Of a DNA stretch of 64,000 bases, positions 35,428 through 44,680 are shown in pieces. The position numbers and the translations under genes are program-made. Position 1 is the stretch's first letter. Every line of letters begins with the position of its first letter. The stretch covers positions 372,001 to 436,000 of the forward strand of contig NC_012029.1 in assembly GCF_000022205.1 (NCBI RefSeq), in the 5' to 3' direction. The DNA comes from Halorubrum lacusprofundi ATCC 49239 (lineage in GTDB: Archaea; Halobacteriota; Halobacteria; Halobacteriales; Haloferacaceae). The notes under the pieces were generated by a model. That model saw only the letters and a list, made by a program, of their open reading frames with translations, was not told the origin of the DNA and ran no database searches.

Positions 35428-36735
35428 TCAGGCCTCGGATTCGCTGCTCTCGCCGTTGTCGCCGTCGGGCGCCCCACCGTCATCCGGGATCGAGATCAGG
35501 TTCTCGCGCCCCAGCCGGAGCTTCTCCACGCGGCCCAACTCGGCCATCGCGGAGAGCAGCTGTGACACCTTCGCGTCCGACCACCCGGTCTTCGCGACGA
35601 TGTCGGCCTGTCGCATCCGCCCGCCGTTATCTTCGAGGAGGCGCTCGACGCGCTCCTCGTCGGACAACAGCGAGAGGTCCTCCGCTTCCGCTTCCTCTTC
35701 CGCGGCCGCCTCACCGCCGTCGGCCCCTGATCCGTTGCTCGCCGAATTTGGATCGGTGGGATCGCCGGTCACGGCGTCGAGCCGTCCGTGGTCGGTGCGT
35801 TCTCCCCCGCCGCTGTCGACGGTGGCCTCGTCGACGCTCCCGCTCGCCGCGGAACCGGGGCTGCCGTCCATTCGCCGGTAGCCGACGATGCTCCCAGCGA
35901 TGAGCACCGCGGCGATGACGATCGCAGCGGTGAGCATCGTCCACGGCGGAGCGATCGTGCTCGCGGGCCCGTAGACGATCACTACGGGATCGCCTCCCTC
36001 GAACGTCTGGGGCCCCTCGATGATGACGTCGCCGTCTGAAAGCTGTGCCACGGCCGTGCTCGGCGTCCCTGTGACGGAGTACCCTTCCGGCGTCGCCACC
36101 TCAAGCGTCTGTCTATCCTCCAGCGAGAGGAGCCACGTTCCGCCGTCCGACGTGGTCAGTGCGTCACCCAACACCAGGTTCTCACCGTCTTCTTCGAGGA
36201 ACTCGGTCCAGACGAACGTCAGTCGGAGTTCGCCGACCGCCGCCGTCTCGGCACTCGCCACGTCGAACGACGAGGGGTCGTCGTGGGTGACGACCTCACG
36301 ATCGACGTTTTCGATCCGCATCGTCCGGTCGAGGTTCTGGCTAGCCTGGCGGGCGAACCCCTCGAACAGCGTTGCGTCGGGACCGACCTCGCCGTCCCGG
36401 AATCTCTCGCCGACCGAGTCGAACGCTGCACGGTCGCGCTCGTCGCTGAGTGCGTACCTGACTGAGACGGTCCACTGGGCGTCGCCGTCCGAGGTCGGCT
36501 CGATCCGGATCCGCGTCGCCGTGTTCGGATCGAACGGTTCGTCGATCTGTTCGACTATCGATGGATTGACCGTCGATGGGTTGATAACCGATGGGGTGGC
36601 CGCCGACGGATCGGCGTCGAGAGAGGGCGAAGACGAGGGCGAGGGCGCGCCCCCTGCGACGGGCGCGACGCCGCTCGCCACGAGCGCGACGGCCACCAAC
36701 CCGACGAGGAGAGCGCGAGACGGGGCATTCCGCAT
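35428..36735 (-). CDS. Membrane-anchored protein with C-terminal winged-helix domain
   Basis: A 435-residue protein with a signal peptide (RALLVGLVAVALVASGVAPVAGG), an extracellular domain (about 60-260, with NTATRIRIEPTSDGDAQWTV and VVIVYGPAS), one membrane span (PPWTMLTAAIVIAAVLIAGSIVGY) and a cytoplasmic tail ending in a helix-turn-helix: RMRQADIVAKTGWSDAKVSQLLSAM. This is the layout of haloarchaeal membrane-bound HTH regulators that may sense the envelope. It is divergent from the secreted protein at 36893, a possible target. ATG at 36735 preferred over GTG at 36744. Confidence 0.8.
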   Translation of the reverse strand: MRNAPSRALLVGLVAVALVASGVAPVAGGAPSPSSSPSLDADPSAATPSVINPSTVNPSIVEQIDEPFDPNTATRIRIEPTSDGDAQWTVSVRYALSDERDRAAFDSVGERFRDGEVGPDATLFEGFARQASQNLDRTMRIENVDREVVTHDDPSSFDVASAETAAVGELRLTFVWTEFLEEDGENLVLGDALTTSDGGTWLLSLEDRQTLEVATPEGYSVTGTPSTAVAQLSDGDVIIEGPQTFEGGDPVVIVYGPASTIAPPWTMLTAAIVIAAVLIAGSIVGYRRMDGSPGSAASGSVDEATVDSGGGERTDHGRLDAVTGDPTDPNSASNGSGADGGEAAAEEEAEAEDLSLLSDEERVERLLEDNGGRMRQADIVAKTGWSDAKVSQLLSAMAELGRVEKLRLGRENLISIPDDGGAPDGDNGESSESEA

Positions 36736-36864
36736 ACAGATCACCGCACTCAGGCGCCGGGCAAAACGCTTTCCATCGTTTGTTTTGACCGTCCGACGTG
36801 CGTCGTCGGTGATCGATCAGGATGCGGTCGTCGACGGATCGCGTCGGTTCATTGAGGTGGCTTT

Positions 36865-36870
36865 TTTATA
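36865..36870 (+). promoter_or_regulatory. TATA box for the 36893 gene
   Basis: TTTATA within CTTTTTTATATCG starts 28 nt before the ATG at 36893, indicating a leaderless transcript. The spacing supports that start over a long upstream frame. Confidence 0.65.
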
Positions 36871-36892
36871 TCGCGACGCAAATCAAGGTGGT

Positions 36893-38236
36893 ATGAGAGC
36901 CCTCCCGATATCCCTCTCGGTGCTGCTTCTGCTCGCGTCGATCGCCGGCGCGGTGTCGCCGGCGGCCGTCGCGGGAGCGGTCGCCGACCCGGTCGGTGAG
37001 GGTACCGAATCGGTCGCCGGAAACACCGAACCGGCCGCTGCCAGCGTAGCTCCGACCGTCGAGAATGCCGCTGACGCGCTCGACGGCGCCGACGGGGACC
37101 CCGACCGCCCGCAGGTCGACGCGGAGAACCTCACCTTCCGGACGTTGTCCACGCCGATCGGTGTCGCCACGCGCGTCGAATCCGGGAGCCGCGGCGCGAA
37201 CCTCGGCTCGTCGGTCGGGTTCGCCGTCGGCGAGACCGATGCGGCCATGGAGACCGCGGCGGTCGTCCAGCGGATCGAGGCCGCCGAGACGAGCGTGGAA
37301 CGACAGCGCCGGATCCTCGCGGCGATCAACCGCGTCGAGCGTGACGAGGTGACGCTCAACAGCCGACAGACGGAGGCGTTCAGCGCCCACGCGGCCGGCA
37401 ACCTCTCCGACCGAGAGCTCCTCGACGAGCTTGTCCGCATTGCTGCGACCGCCCGTGAGTACGACGAGCGGCTCGACGAGCTCGACGCCCTCGCCGAGGA
37501 GACCGACGGATTCAGTTCCCCGACCCGGCTCGACGAGCTTCAGGTCGCGCTACAAGTGTACGGGGGTCCCGTCCGCGACTACGCGCTCTCGACCGCGCGC
37601 GGCGCGACGCCTGCCACCGATGTGTACGTCGAGTCGAGCAATCGATCGATCGTGTTAGCGACGGTCGTCGACGGGGAGTACGTTCGCGAGGTCTTCCGAG
37701 TCGATCGCTGGGACCGCGGAGGCGGCTCGATCGGCAACGACGAGGCGATCAATGCCACGTCCGCCGCCTACCCCGAGACGGCGTCGCTCCGCGAGCCCGA
37801 CGCGTTCGGCGCCGGCTCGGTCCAGCGGATCACCATCCCGCACGATTTCGGACTCCTTCGCACCTTCGTCAGCGGCGGCACGGAACAGGTGTTCGTCGAG
37901 CACCAGCGGATCGCGCTCGGGGCGTTCCCCGACACCGAGCCCGTCTCCGTGAACGGCGACGGCTTCAACGTCACCGTCGACCGCAGCTACGCCGGCGGTC
38001 CGGTGACGGTGACCGTCCGCAACGAGGAGACCGGCGAGCCCGTCTCCGACGTCACCGTCACGAAGAGCGTCGGCGACGGCGACAGTCAAGCGATCGGTAC
38101 CACCGACGCGGACGGCATGGTCCGGACGCTCTCGCCGGCGGAGTCTTACCGGGTCACCGTCGTCGACGAGCCTCGCGCCGTCTTCGTCGACAACCTCCAA
38201 CCCATTGCAACGCCGCGACCGGTCGACGACGAGTAG
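36893..38236 (+). CDS. Secreted haloarchaeal protein with helical and beta domains
   Basis: A 447-residue exported protein of unknown function. The signal peptide is MRALPISLSVLLLLASIAGA. Residues about 75-230 are helical (TAAVVQRIEAAETSVERQRR, LLDELVRIAATAREYDERLDELDALAEE). Then come beta-rich parts with VYVESSNRSIVLATVVDG and, at the end, a carboxypeptidase-regulatory-like fold (GGPVTVTVRNEETGEPVSDVTV). No C-terminal membrane anchor is seen. It is head-to-head with the membrane HTH gene. Confidence 0.75.
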   Translation: MRALPISLSVLLLLASIAGAVSPAAVAGAVADPVGEGTESVAGNTEPAAASVAPTVENAADALDGADGDPDRPQVDAENLTFRTLSTPIGVATRVESGSRGANLGSSVGFAVGETDAAMETAAVVQRIEAAETSVERQRRILAAINRVERDEVTLNSRQTEAFSAHAAGNLSDRELLDELVRIAATAREYDERLDELDALAEETDGFSSPTRLDELQVALQVYGGPVRDYALSTARGATPATDVYVESSNRSIVLATVVDGEYVREVFRVDRWDRGGGSIGNDEAINATSAAYPETASLREPDAFGAGSVQRITIPHDFGLLRTFVSGGTEQVFVEHQRIALGAFPDTEPVSVNGDGFNVTVDRSYAGGPVTVTVRNEETGEPVSDVTVTKSVGDGDSQAIGTTDADGMVRTLSPAESYRVTVVDEPRAVFVDNLQPIATPRPVDDE

Positions 38237-38299
38237 GGTCTCGTCGTCGCCCCGGTCGCAGCCCCTGACGTTTTTCCCGGATCCCGCGGCAGTCGCCAC

Positions 38300-38809
38300 G
38301 TGCCCATCGATACCGATGCCGATCTCCTGCCCAGCGGCCCGTCCGCCGATCGATCCGAGCGCGCACTCGCGCCGGTCGCCAGCGTCCTGCTGCTCGCCAT
38401 CACGGTCGTGCTCGCGGGCGGCGTCGTGACCGCGGCGATCGACACCCCGGCTGAGCCCGCGCCGACGACCTTCCTGTCGCTGTCAGCGACTGACGACCGG
38501 ATCACGGTTACGCACCGCGGCGGAGATGCGCTCGACGCAGCCGAGTTGGAAATTCGAGTGCGCATCGACGGCGAATCACTCGCCCGGCAGCCGCCGGTTC
38601 CGTTCTTTTCGGCGGCAGGGTTCCACCCCGGTCCGACGGGCGCGTTCAACGCCGCGACCGACGGCGACTGGCGGGTCGGCGGGTCGGCGTCGTTCCGGGT
38701 CGCGGGGACGAACGATCCAACCCTCGAACCGGGCCGAACGGTCACCGTCGACGTTTCGGTCGACGGGCGACCCGTCGCGACGCTGGAGACTGTCGTCGAG
38801 TCGGGATAG
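38300..38809 (+). CDS. Type IV pilin-like protein
   Basis: A 169-residue protein with the archaeal pilin N-terminus: a charged leader, then RALAPVASVLLLAITVVLAG, the hydrophobic helix that packs the filament core. Processing by a PibD-type peptidase should occur before the hydrophobic stretch. The rest is a beta-rich head (TFLSLSATDDRITVTHRGGD, GRTVTVDVSVDGRPVATLE). The start is GTG at 38300, 63 bp after the secreted protein; the two may be co-transcribed. Confidence 0.85.
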   Translation: MPIDTDADLLPSGPSADRSERALAPVASVLLLAITVVLAGGVVTAAIDTPAEPAPTTFLSLSATDDRITVTHRGGDALDAAELEIRVRIDGESLARQPPVPFFSAAGFHPGPTGAFNAATDGDWRVGGSASFRVAGTNDPTLEPGRTVTVDVSVDGRPVATLETVVESG

Positions 38810-38842
38810 CGGCGGAGGGAGGTGCGTTCGAGCGCCGCGCCG

Positions 38843-39466
38843 CTACTCCTCGGAGACCCGCGCGACCGTCGTGATCGCGCGCGGGCTTTGCGGGCTCGCT
38901 CGCTGGATGTGATGTTCGTACGCCTCGTAGCCGGCCGCCTCGAACATCCGGTCGGCCTCGTCCTCGTCGTAGAAGAGCATGATCGCGTCGGCGACTCGCT
39001 GGAGGACGGGGTTATGCGGGTAGTCGGGCCCGACGACGAGCACCTGACCGCCCGGCTTCGCGACGCGGCGGAGCTCCCGGAGCCCCTCGATCGGGTTCGG
39101 CCAGTACTCGATCGACCCCGAGGACCAGACGATGTCGAACGTGTCGTCGCGGAACGGGAGCCGCTCGGCGTCGCCTCGGTAGAAGTTCACGCGGTCGTGT
39201 TTCCCGAACTTCTCGAACGCCTTCTCCATCTGGTGGACACTCTGGTCGAGTCCGTGGACGTCGTCGGCGTGTTCGAGGATCCCCTCGGTGCCGAACCCGG
39301 TGCCACAGCCCACGTCGAGCACTTTCGGATCGTCACCGAACTCCAGCCACGAGAGCGCCTCCGTGCGCATCTCCTCGGTCCAGGTAAACCGGTTGACCTG
39401 GTCGTACACCTTCGAGAGGTATTTGTAGAACAGGCGGGCGTTCGACTTGTTCTCGAGGATCCCCAT
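38843..39466 (-). CDS. Class I SAM-dependent methyltransferase
   Basis: A 207-residue methyltransferase. SAM-binding motif I is VLDVGCGTGFGTEGIL, motif II lies in GLDQSVHQMEKAF, and RGDAERLPFRDDTFDIVWSSG and LRRVAKPGGQVLVVGPDYP complete the Ubie/MPBQ-type fold. The form FYKYLSKVYDQVNRFTWTEEMR resembles quinone-ring methyltransferases, so a menaquinone-related substrate is possible but unproven. Converges with the pilin gene. Confidence 0.88.
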   Translation of the reverse strand: MGILENKSNARLFYKYLSKVYDQVNRFTWTEEMRTEALSWLEFGDDPKVLDVGCGTGFGTEGILEHADDVHGLDQSVHQMEKAFEKFGKHDRVNFYRGDAERLPFRDDTFDIVWSSGSIEYWPNPIEGLRELRRVAKPGGQVLVVGPDYPHNPVLQRVADAIMLFYDEDEADRMFEAAGYEAYEHHIQRASPQSPRAITTVARVSEE

Positions 39467-39636
39467 TTACCGCTTGGTTGGGTCGCCCGCCCCATAACGA
39501 CACGGATCCGTGTGGCCGTCGCGGTCGGCGGGGCAGGGGCGGTCGGCGAGATGAGCATGGAGACGGCGTCCTCTCCGTTATCCGATGCGCTCCCCCGTTC
39601 CGACCGGTTTTTCCGCTCGCCGCCCGACCGTCGGGT

Positions 39637-40431
39637 ATGGAACCGACGACGAGCGGCCGCTTCCGCGTCCACGACCGCCGCCCGCGTCCCGACATCGACG
39701 GGACCGGTCCGGCCGATCCTCCCGAGGAGTTTGTCCTCGTCGACTACCCGGAAGCGCCGATCGACCCGACCGCTCCCGACGCCGGGGACCGGTTCGACCC
39801 GCTCTACGCCGCCGCCGAGGGGTACGATGGAGACATGGCTGACCGCGTGGCGTCGCTGGAGCCGGGATTCGTCGTCGACGCGACGCTGGCGTGGACCGAC
39901 GGCTCGGCCCGCTTCGCCGATGTCGAGGTCGTCCGCGAGAGCAGATTCCGGTTCGCGGACGACGTGGACGGGATGTTCGAGGCGGCCGTCGACGCGTGGG
40001 ACCAGATCCGTTCCGCGGGAGAGGCGGTCGGCTCGATCACGACCCGGTCGAACGACGGCGAGCCGAACGGGGCGCTATACCTGTTCGCGGACGCGCCGGG
40101 AAGCGACGCGTTCGCCGACCTCCGGTCGGGTCGGCTCCCGATCGAACCGCTCGTCGCACGCGTCAACGAGTCGCGTGAGGACGACGGCCCTCGCGAGGTG
40201 TTCGTCCTCCGTCCCGCCGCGCACGACTTCGTCGCCGTCTATGTCGTCTTCGACCGAGAGGGCGTGTTGGCCCAGACGGTGCGCGACACCTACGACCTCG
40301 GTCCCGGGCTCGCCGCCGGCCTCGACGGCGGTGCGCTCGACGCGGCCAAGGCGGGATCGGACGGCGCCGAGGACGGCGCGGACGAGAGAGATGACGGCAA
40401 GGACGGCTTCGACGCGCTCGATCGGCTGTAG
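39637..40431 (+). CDS. Hypothetical haloarchaeal protein (DUF6663-like)
   Basis: A 264-residue acidic soluble protein. Conserved-looking parts are GRFRVHDRRPRP, EEFVLVDYPEAPIDP, VDATLAWTDGSARF and VFVLRPAAHDFVAVYVVFDREGVLAQTVRDTY. I recall this as the DUF6663 type, but give the name with caution. The last 40 residues are an Asp/Gly/Ala tail of low complexity. ATG at 39637 chosen; the frame is open to 39478 without support. Confidence 0.65.
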   Translation: MEPTTSGRFRVHDRRPRPDIDGTGPADPPEEFVLVDYPEAPIDPTAPDAGDRFDPLYAAAEGYDGDMADRVASLEPGFVVDATLAWTDGSARFADVEVVRESRFRFADDVDGMFEAAVDAWDQIRSAGEAVGSITTRSNDGEPNGALYLFADAPGSDAFADLRSGRLPIEPLVARVNESREDDGPREVFVLRPAAHDFVAVYVVFDREGVLAQTVRDTYDLGPGLAAGLDGGALDAAKAGSDGAEDGADERDDGKDGFDALDRL

Positions 40432-40466
40432 TCGTCGCGCGCTGTAGCCGCCGCGCGCGGTCTCGC

Positions 40467-41441
40467 TCAGAGCCAGTCGGCATCCGGATCGACCCGGCCA
40501 TCGGGCGTCTCGCCGTTGAGCACGGCGGCCACGTCGACGGCGCCGCTTCGGTTTAAGTCGTCGCGGGCCGCCTCGCTGTACCACGCCGCGTGCGGCGTGA
40601 CGATCGTGTCGTCGCGGTCGACGAGCGGATCGTCTTCGGGCGGTTCCTCCGCGAGCACGTCGAGGCCGGCGCCCTTGATCGTCTCCGACTCCAGCGCGTC
40701 GAGCAGCGCATCGGCGTCGACGACGGGCCCGCGACTCACGTTGACGACCACCGAGCTCTCGTCGAGCCGAGCGAGCGCGTCGGCGTCGACCATGCCCCGA
40801 GTCGCGTCCGTCAAGGGGGCGTAGACGCCGACGTGATCGGCCCGGTCGAACAGCTCGTCGAAATCCGCTTTCTCGACACCGTACTCCGCCATCTCGTCGG
40901 CCTCGACGAACGGGTCGTAGGCGACGAGATCAGCGTCGAATCCGGCGATCTGCTCGGCCGCGCGCCGGGCGATCGGGCCGAACGAGACGAATCCGACCGT
41001 CGACGCGCTCACGCGGCGGATCGGTCGTCCGACCTCCCAGCTCCAGCCGTCGTCGACGACGTGATCGTCGTACGCCTTCAGCGACCGCAGGCAGGCCAAA
41101 AGCAGCGAAACGGAGTGAATCGCCACCTCGTCGGTGCAGTAGTCCGGGGCGCGAGTGACGGTGACGCCGCGCTCGGCGGCGGCGCCCACGTCGACGTTAT
41201 CCACCCCAACTGCGGCCCGGACGACGGCCCGCAGGTCGAGCCGGCCGAGCGCCTCGTCGGTGACGGGCGTGTCGATGTCGGTCACAACCGCGTCGGCGCC
41301 CGCTGCCGCCTCGATCAGGCGCTCGGTCGACCCTAGTTGGGCGACCTCAATCTCGACGGGCTCGTCAACTGCCTCGTCGAGGACCTCGCGGTACGTCTCC
41401 GGATCGATCATCGGGAACGCCGACAGCACGACTTTGGCCAT
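40467..41441 (-). CDS. D-2-hydroxyacid dehydrogenase (CtBP/phosphoglycerate dehydrogenase-like)
   Basis: A 324-residue NAD-dependent dehydrogenase. The nucleotide-binding loop is VGFVSFGPIARRAAEQI, where the usual GxGxxG is changed to a VSFGPI form as in C-terminal-binding-protein-like members. The catalytic arginine is in VVNVSRGPVVDADAL, the glutamate in LAEEPPEDDPL and the histidine in IVTPHAAWYSE. The substrate is unknown. The start MAKVVLSAFPMID is clean. Divergent from the small membrane protein at 41583. Confidence 0.9.
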   Translation of the reverse strand: MAKVVLSAFPMIDPETYREVLDEAVDEPVEIEVAQLGSTERLIEAAAGADAVVTDIDTPVTDEALGRLDLRAVVRAAVGVDNVDVGAAAERGVTVTRAPDYCTDEVAIHSVSLLLACLRSLKAYDDHVVDDGWSWEVGRPIRRVSASTVGFVSFGPIARRAAEQIAGFDADLVAYDPFVEADEMAEYGVEKADFDELFDRADHVGVYAPLTDATRGMVDADALARLDESSVVVNVSRGPVVDADALLDALESETIKGAGLDVLAEEPPEDDPLVDRDDTIVTPHAAWYSEAARDDLNRSGAVDVAAVLNGETPDGRVDPDADWL

Positions 41442-41582
41442 GTACGGTCGTTTTCTCTCCCATCACTTGACGGCTTTCTCGCGTTTTCAGGTCCTGAGAC
41501 ACCCATTTTCGATCGTGATTATCATCCGGCAGTCGATTTTGATTTTCGATGGCTCTTTGCGCGCGCGCTCGCTAGGGCGTTC

Positions 41583-41912
41583 GTGAGCGACGACAGTTCA
41601 GCAGACCGGTCGACCAAACCGCCGATGCTCGTGCTCTTAGAGTCACTGGCGTTCTACCGGAACGCCCGCGTTGGGCTCGTCGTCGGCGCGCTCTTCGCGG
41701 TCCTCCTGTACGGCGTCCGGGCGCTGGAGCTACTCGGTCCGGTGATCGACATCCGGGACTACCCGCTGTTCGGTCCAGACGTGTGGTTCCTGTTGCTGGC
41801 GTTCGTGCTGGCTGCGACGTTCGCGCTGCTCGTCGCCATCGGGCTCACCGTCGTCGAAGCGGTCCGAGGGGCGCGGGACCTATCGGCGGAACGGAGCGAG
41901 GAGAAGAGTTAG
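41583..41912 (+). CDS. Small two-span membrane protein
   Basis: A 109-residue protein with hydrophobic spans near 28-48 (VGLVVGALFAVLLYGVRAL) and 64-90 (WFLLLAFVLAATFALLVAIG), joined by a short loop (VIDIRDYPLFGPD). I do not recognise a family with certainty. The start is a GTG at 41583 giving VSDDSSADRSTKPPM. It converges with the HTH gene 11 bp away. Confidence 0.7.
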   Translation: MSDDSSADRSTKPPMLVLLESLAFYRNARVGLVVGALFAVLLYGVRALELLGPVIDIRDYPLFGPDVWFLLLAFVLAATFALLVAIGLTVVEAVRGARDLSAERSEEKS

Positions 41913-41923
41913 AGCCGCGGCGG

Positions 41924-42205
41924 TCAGTCGGCGGTACAGGAGGCCTCGTTTTCGTCGCCGGTGAACTCCTGTGCGGGCTCGGTCAGCTTATAGAGTTTCT
42001 GCCGGGCATCCGCGAAGTAGACATCCTCGTCGACGACGTCGATCCCCTCTAACCGTTCGAGCGCGTAGCGGACGGTTCGAGCCGACAGCATCGACTCCTG
42101 GACGATCCCCTTCTGGGTCAACGGTCCGTTGTACTCGAGCACCTTGAAGACGAGCTTGGCGCTCGGCGGGAGGTCGTCGAGTCCCTCCGTTTGGGTTCCT
42201 TCCAT
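41924..42205 (-). CDS. Winged-helix transcription regulator (MarR/TrmB-like)
   Basis: A 93-residue DNA-binding protein. The fold is a compact winged helix: LPPSAKLVFKVLEYNGPLTQ, then the recognition region SMLSARTVRYALERLEGIDVV and the wing DEDVYFADARQKLYKL. The C-terminus has a single cysteine (EASCTAD). ATG at 42205 was chosen; a TTTATGA box about 27-33 nt upstream suggests a leaderless transcript. Two palindromes lie farther upstream (42313-42357). Confidence 0.82.
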   Translation of the reverse strand: MEGTQTEGLDDLPPSAKLVFKVLEYNGPLTQKGIVQESMLSARTVRYALERLEGIDVVDEDVYFADARQKLYKLTEPAQEFTGDENEASCTAD

Positions 42206-42312
42206 CGTTACGAATCGAAACCGCACATCGTCATAAATGTTGATGCGTCACCGCGCTCAATCGGGTGTTTTCTCGCAGTAGAAGGCAATTGTTGCTGGTT
42301 TATGACGCACTC

Positions 42313-42357
42313 ACCGGTAACATTTACTGGTAGTTGGCTGTAGACTGACCAGTCAGT
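42313..42357. promoter_or_regulatory. Two operator-like palindromes
   Basis: CCGGTAA-CAT-TTACTGG (6 of 7 pairs) and a perfect ACTGAC-CA-GTCAGT inverted repeat sit in the 320-bp region between the divergent HTH gene and the EMC6-like gene. The second has the shape of a TetR-type operator. No TetR gene is near. The rest of this region (42227-42528) shows no gene. Confidence 0.5.
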
Positions 42358-42528
42358 CAGCGATGGCGCTCGCGCGCGCTCCGTTGCCGACGCTCTGCGG
42401 GGTCGATCTCGGACGGCGTCTCGGTCGCTCGACGTGAGCCGGACGTGGCTGTCCCGGTCGGCGGCGCTCCGAGACGGGCCGCCCGGCGGAACGAACGGCT
42501 TTTCACGTGCGCTCGCGGATCGACTGGT

Positions 42529-42837
42529 ATGAGCGACGACTCGGGGATATCGGGCCATACCCGAAGCGTGGTCGTCACGACGATCTGCAGTCTCGCGGGG
42601 ATCGCCGCCGGCGTCATCTCGGCCGTGTATGTTGGGACGGATCCGGTTGACGCCGCCAGCACTACCCTCGTGCTGGTGCTGGGCGCGTTCGTGCTCGCCC
42701 AGTACCCGTTGTACAAGATGATCGGCGTCGGCGACTTCGGAGTCAAGGACAACCTCTACGTGGCGTTTCTGACGTTCACGCTGTGGTTCATCAGCTACAC
42801 CGTACTTGCGACGTCCGGCGTCGAACTGGTGGTCTGA
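42529..42837 (+). CDS. EMC6-like three-span membrane protein
   Basis: A 102-residue membrane protein with three hydrophobic spans (about 15-37, 42-62 and 78-100). The form resembles small EMC6/Rab5-interacting-type proteins, and a gene of this sort commonly precedes the Rli1 gene in haloarchaea as I recall. ATG at 42529 follows the short leader. The stop is one base before the Rli1 ATG, so the two genes are co-translated; a role near membrane protein synthesis is an inference. Confidence 0.65.
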   Translation: MSDDSGISGHTRSVVVTTICSLAGIAAGVISAVYVGTDPVDAASTTLVLVLGAFVLAQYPLYKMIGVGDFGVKDNLYVAFLTFTLWFISYTVLATSGVELVV

Positions 42838-42838
42838 A

Positions 42839-44659
42839 ATGGCGGACGACAGCATCGCGGTCGTCGACCTCGATCGATGCCAGCCCGACCGGTGTAACTA
42901 CGAGTGCGCGAACTACTGCCCGCCAAACCGGACGGGCAAGGAGTGCATCACGAAGCGCGGCGAGGACGCGGCCGAGGGCGACCCGGACCAGATCCACATC
43001 TCCGAGGAGATCTGTCTCGGAGAGACCTGCGGGATCTGCGTCGAGAAATGCCCGTTCGACGCGATCGAGATCATCAACCTCCCCTCCGAACTCGACGAGG
43101 AGCCGGTCCACCGCTACGGCGACAACGCCTTCTCGCTGTACGGGCTCCCGACCCCGAAGCCGGGCAACGTCACCGGCATCCTCGGTCCGAACGGGATCGG
43201 GAAGTCGACGGCGGTCCACGCGCTCGCCGGCGAGATGGTCCCGAACCTCGGCGACTACGAGTCTGAGGGCGACTGGGAGCGCGTGCTTGACCGATTCCGC
43301 GGCACGGGGCTGCAGAACTACCTCCAATCGCTGAAGGAGGGAGATGTGACGGTCGCGCGGAAGCCGCAGTACGTCGACCAGATCCCGAACCAGTTCGACG
43401 GCAACACCCGCGAGCTGTTGGAGCGCACCGACGAGCGCGGCGCGCTCGACTCCCTCATCGACCGGCTCAACATCAGGCCGGTGATGGACCAGCCGATCGA
43501 CTCCATCTCCGGCGGCGAGCTCCAGCGCGTTGCCATCGCGGCGTGTCTCGCCCGCGACGCCGACTTCTACTTCCTCGACGAGATCACGCCGTACCTCGAT
43601 ATCGGCCAGCGGATGATCGTCGCCCGGCTCATCCGCGAGCTGGCGGACGACGACGCGGCCGAGCGCTCGATGCTCGTCGTCGAGCACGACCTCGCCATCC
43701 TGGACCTGCTCGCCGATACCCTCCACGTCGCGTACGGGGAGCCCGGCGCGTACGGTGTCGTCACTGACCCCAAGTCGGTCCGAAACGGGATCAACGAGTA
43801 CCTGAAGGGATACCTCGACAACGAGAATATGCGGATTCGGCCGTCCGCGATCACCTTCGAGGAGCACGCCCCACGGGTCTCTTCGCGGAGCGAGACGCTG
43901 ATCGAGTACCCCGAACTCTCGAAGTCGTACGGCGACGGCGAGTTCGAACTCCACGTCGAGGGCGGCGAGATCAACCGCTCCGAGGTGCTCGGCGTCGTCG
44001 GCCCGAACGGGATCGGGAAGTCGACGCTTGCGAAGCTGTTCGCGGGCTCGTTGGAACCGGACGAGGGGGAACTCGACTTTGCACTCGACATCGCGTACAA
44101 GCCGCAGTACATCGATATTGACCAGCCGATGCGCGTCGACGTGTTCCTCTCCTCGATCACCGACGACTTCGGTAGCTCCTACTGGAACACGGAGATCGCC
44201 CAGCCGCTCCAACTCGATCGCGTGATGGAGCAGAACCTCTCGGACCTGTCGGGCGGGGAGCGCCAGCGCGTCGCCATCGCGGCGTGTCTCTCCGAAGACG
44301 CCGATCTGTACCTTCTCGACGAGCCCTCTGCGCACCTCGACGTGGAACAGCGGGTGCGCGCGACGACGGCGATCCGCCGGTACGCGGAGAACCACGACGC
44401 GACCGTGATGGTGATCGACCACGACATCTACATGATCGATCTCCTCGCAGACCGCCTGATGGTGTTCGACGGCGAACCGGCCGAGCGCGGGCACGCCACG
44501 CCGCCGCAGGAGATGCGCGACGGGATGAACGAGTTCCTCGCGGACCTGGACATCACCTTCCGACGCGACGAGCGGACGGGCCGTCCCCGGATCAACAAGC
44601 CGGGCTCGCAGCTCGACAGCTCACAGAAGCGCGACGGCGAGTACTACTACTCGGGGTAG
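42839..44659 (+). CDS. Ribosome-recycling ATPase ABCE1 (RNase L inhibitor Rli1)
   Basis: A 606-residue ABCE1 protein that splits ribosomal subunits after termination. The N-terminal ferredoxin-like domain holds the eight Fe-S cysteines (RCQPDRCNYECANYCP and CLGETCGICVEKCPF). Two ATPase domains follow: Walker A GPNGIGKSTAVH and GPNGIGKSTLAKL, signatures SGGELQRVAIAACLA and SGGERQRVAIAACLS, with a hinge between and at the end. Length and order match archaeal ABCE1. It follows the EMC6-like gene directly. Confidence 0.96.
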   Translation: MADDSIAVVDLDRCQPDRCNYECANYCPPNRTGKECITKRGEDAAEGDPDQIHISEEICLGETCGICVEKCPFDAIEIINLPSELDEEPVHRYGDNAFSLYGLPTPKPGNVTGILGPNGIGKSTAVHALAGEMVPNLGDYESEGDWERVLDRFRGTGLQNYLQSLKEGDVTVARKPQYVDQIPNQFDGNTRELLERTDERGALDSLIDRLNIRPVMDQPIDSISGGELQRVAIAACLARDADFYFLDEITPYLDIGQRMIVARLIRELADDDAAERSMLVVEHDLAILDLLADTLHVAYGEPGAYGVVTDPKSVRNGINEYLKGYLDNENMRIRPSAITFEEHAPRVSSRSETLIEYPELSKSYGDGEFELHVEGGEINRSEVLGVVGPNGIGKSTLAKLFAGSLEPDEGELDFALDIAYKPQYIDIDQPMRVDVFLSSITDDFGSSYWNTEIAQPLQLDRVMEQNLSDLSGGERQRVAIAACLSEDADLYLLDEPSAHLDVEQRVRATTAIRRYAENHDATVMVIDHDIYMIDLLADRLMVFDGEPAERGHATPPQEMRDGMNEFLADLDITFRRDERTGRPRINKPGSQLDSSQKRDGEYYYSG

Positions 44660-44680
44660 TCGTTCGGTCGAACTCCTCCG

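Noticed and set aside
36020-36892. Long upstream extension of the secreted-protein frame
   Set aside because: It lies antisense to the membrane HTH gene, and a TATA box plus signal peptide place the real start at 36893.
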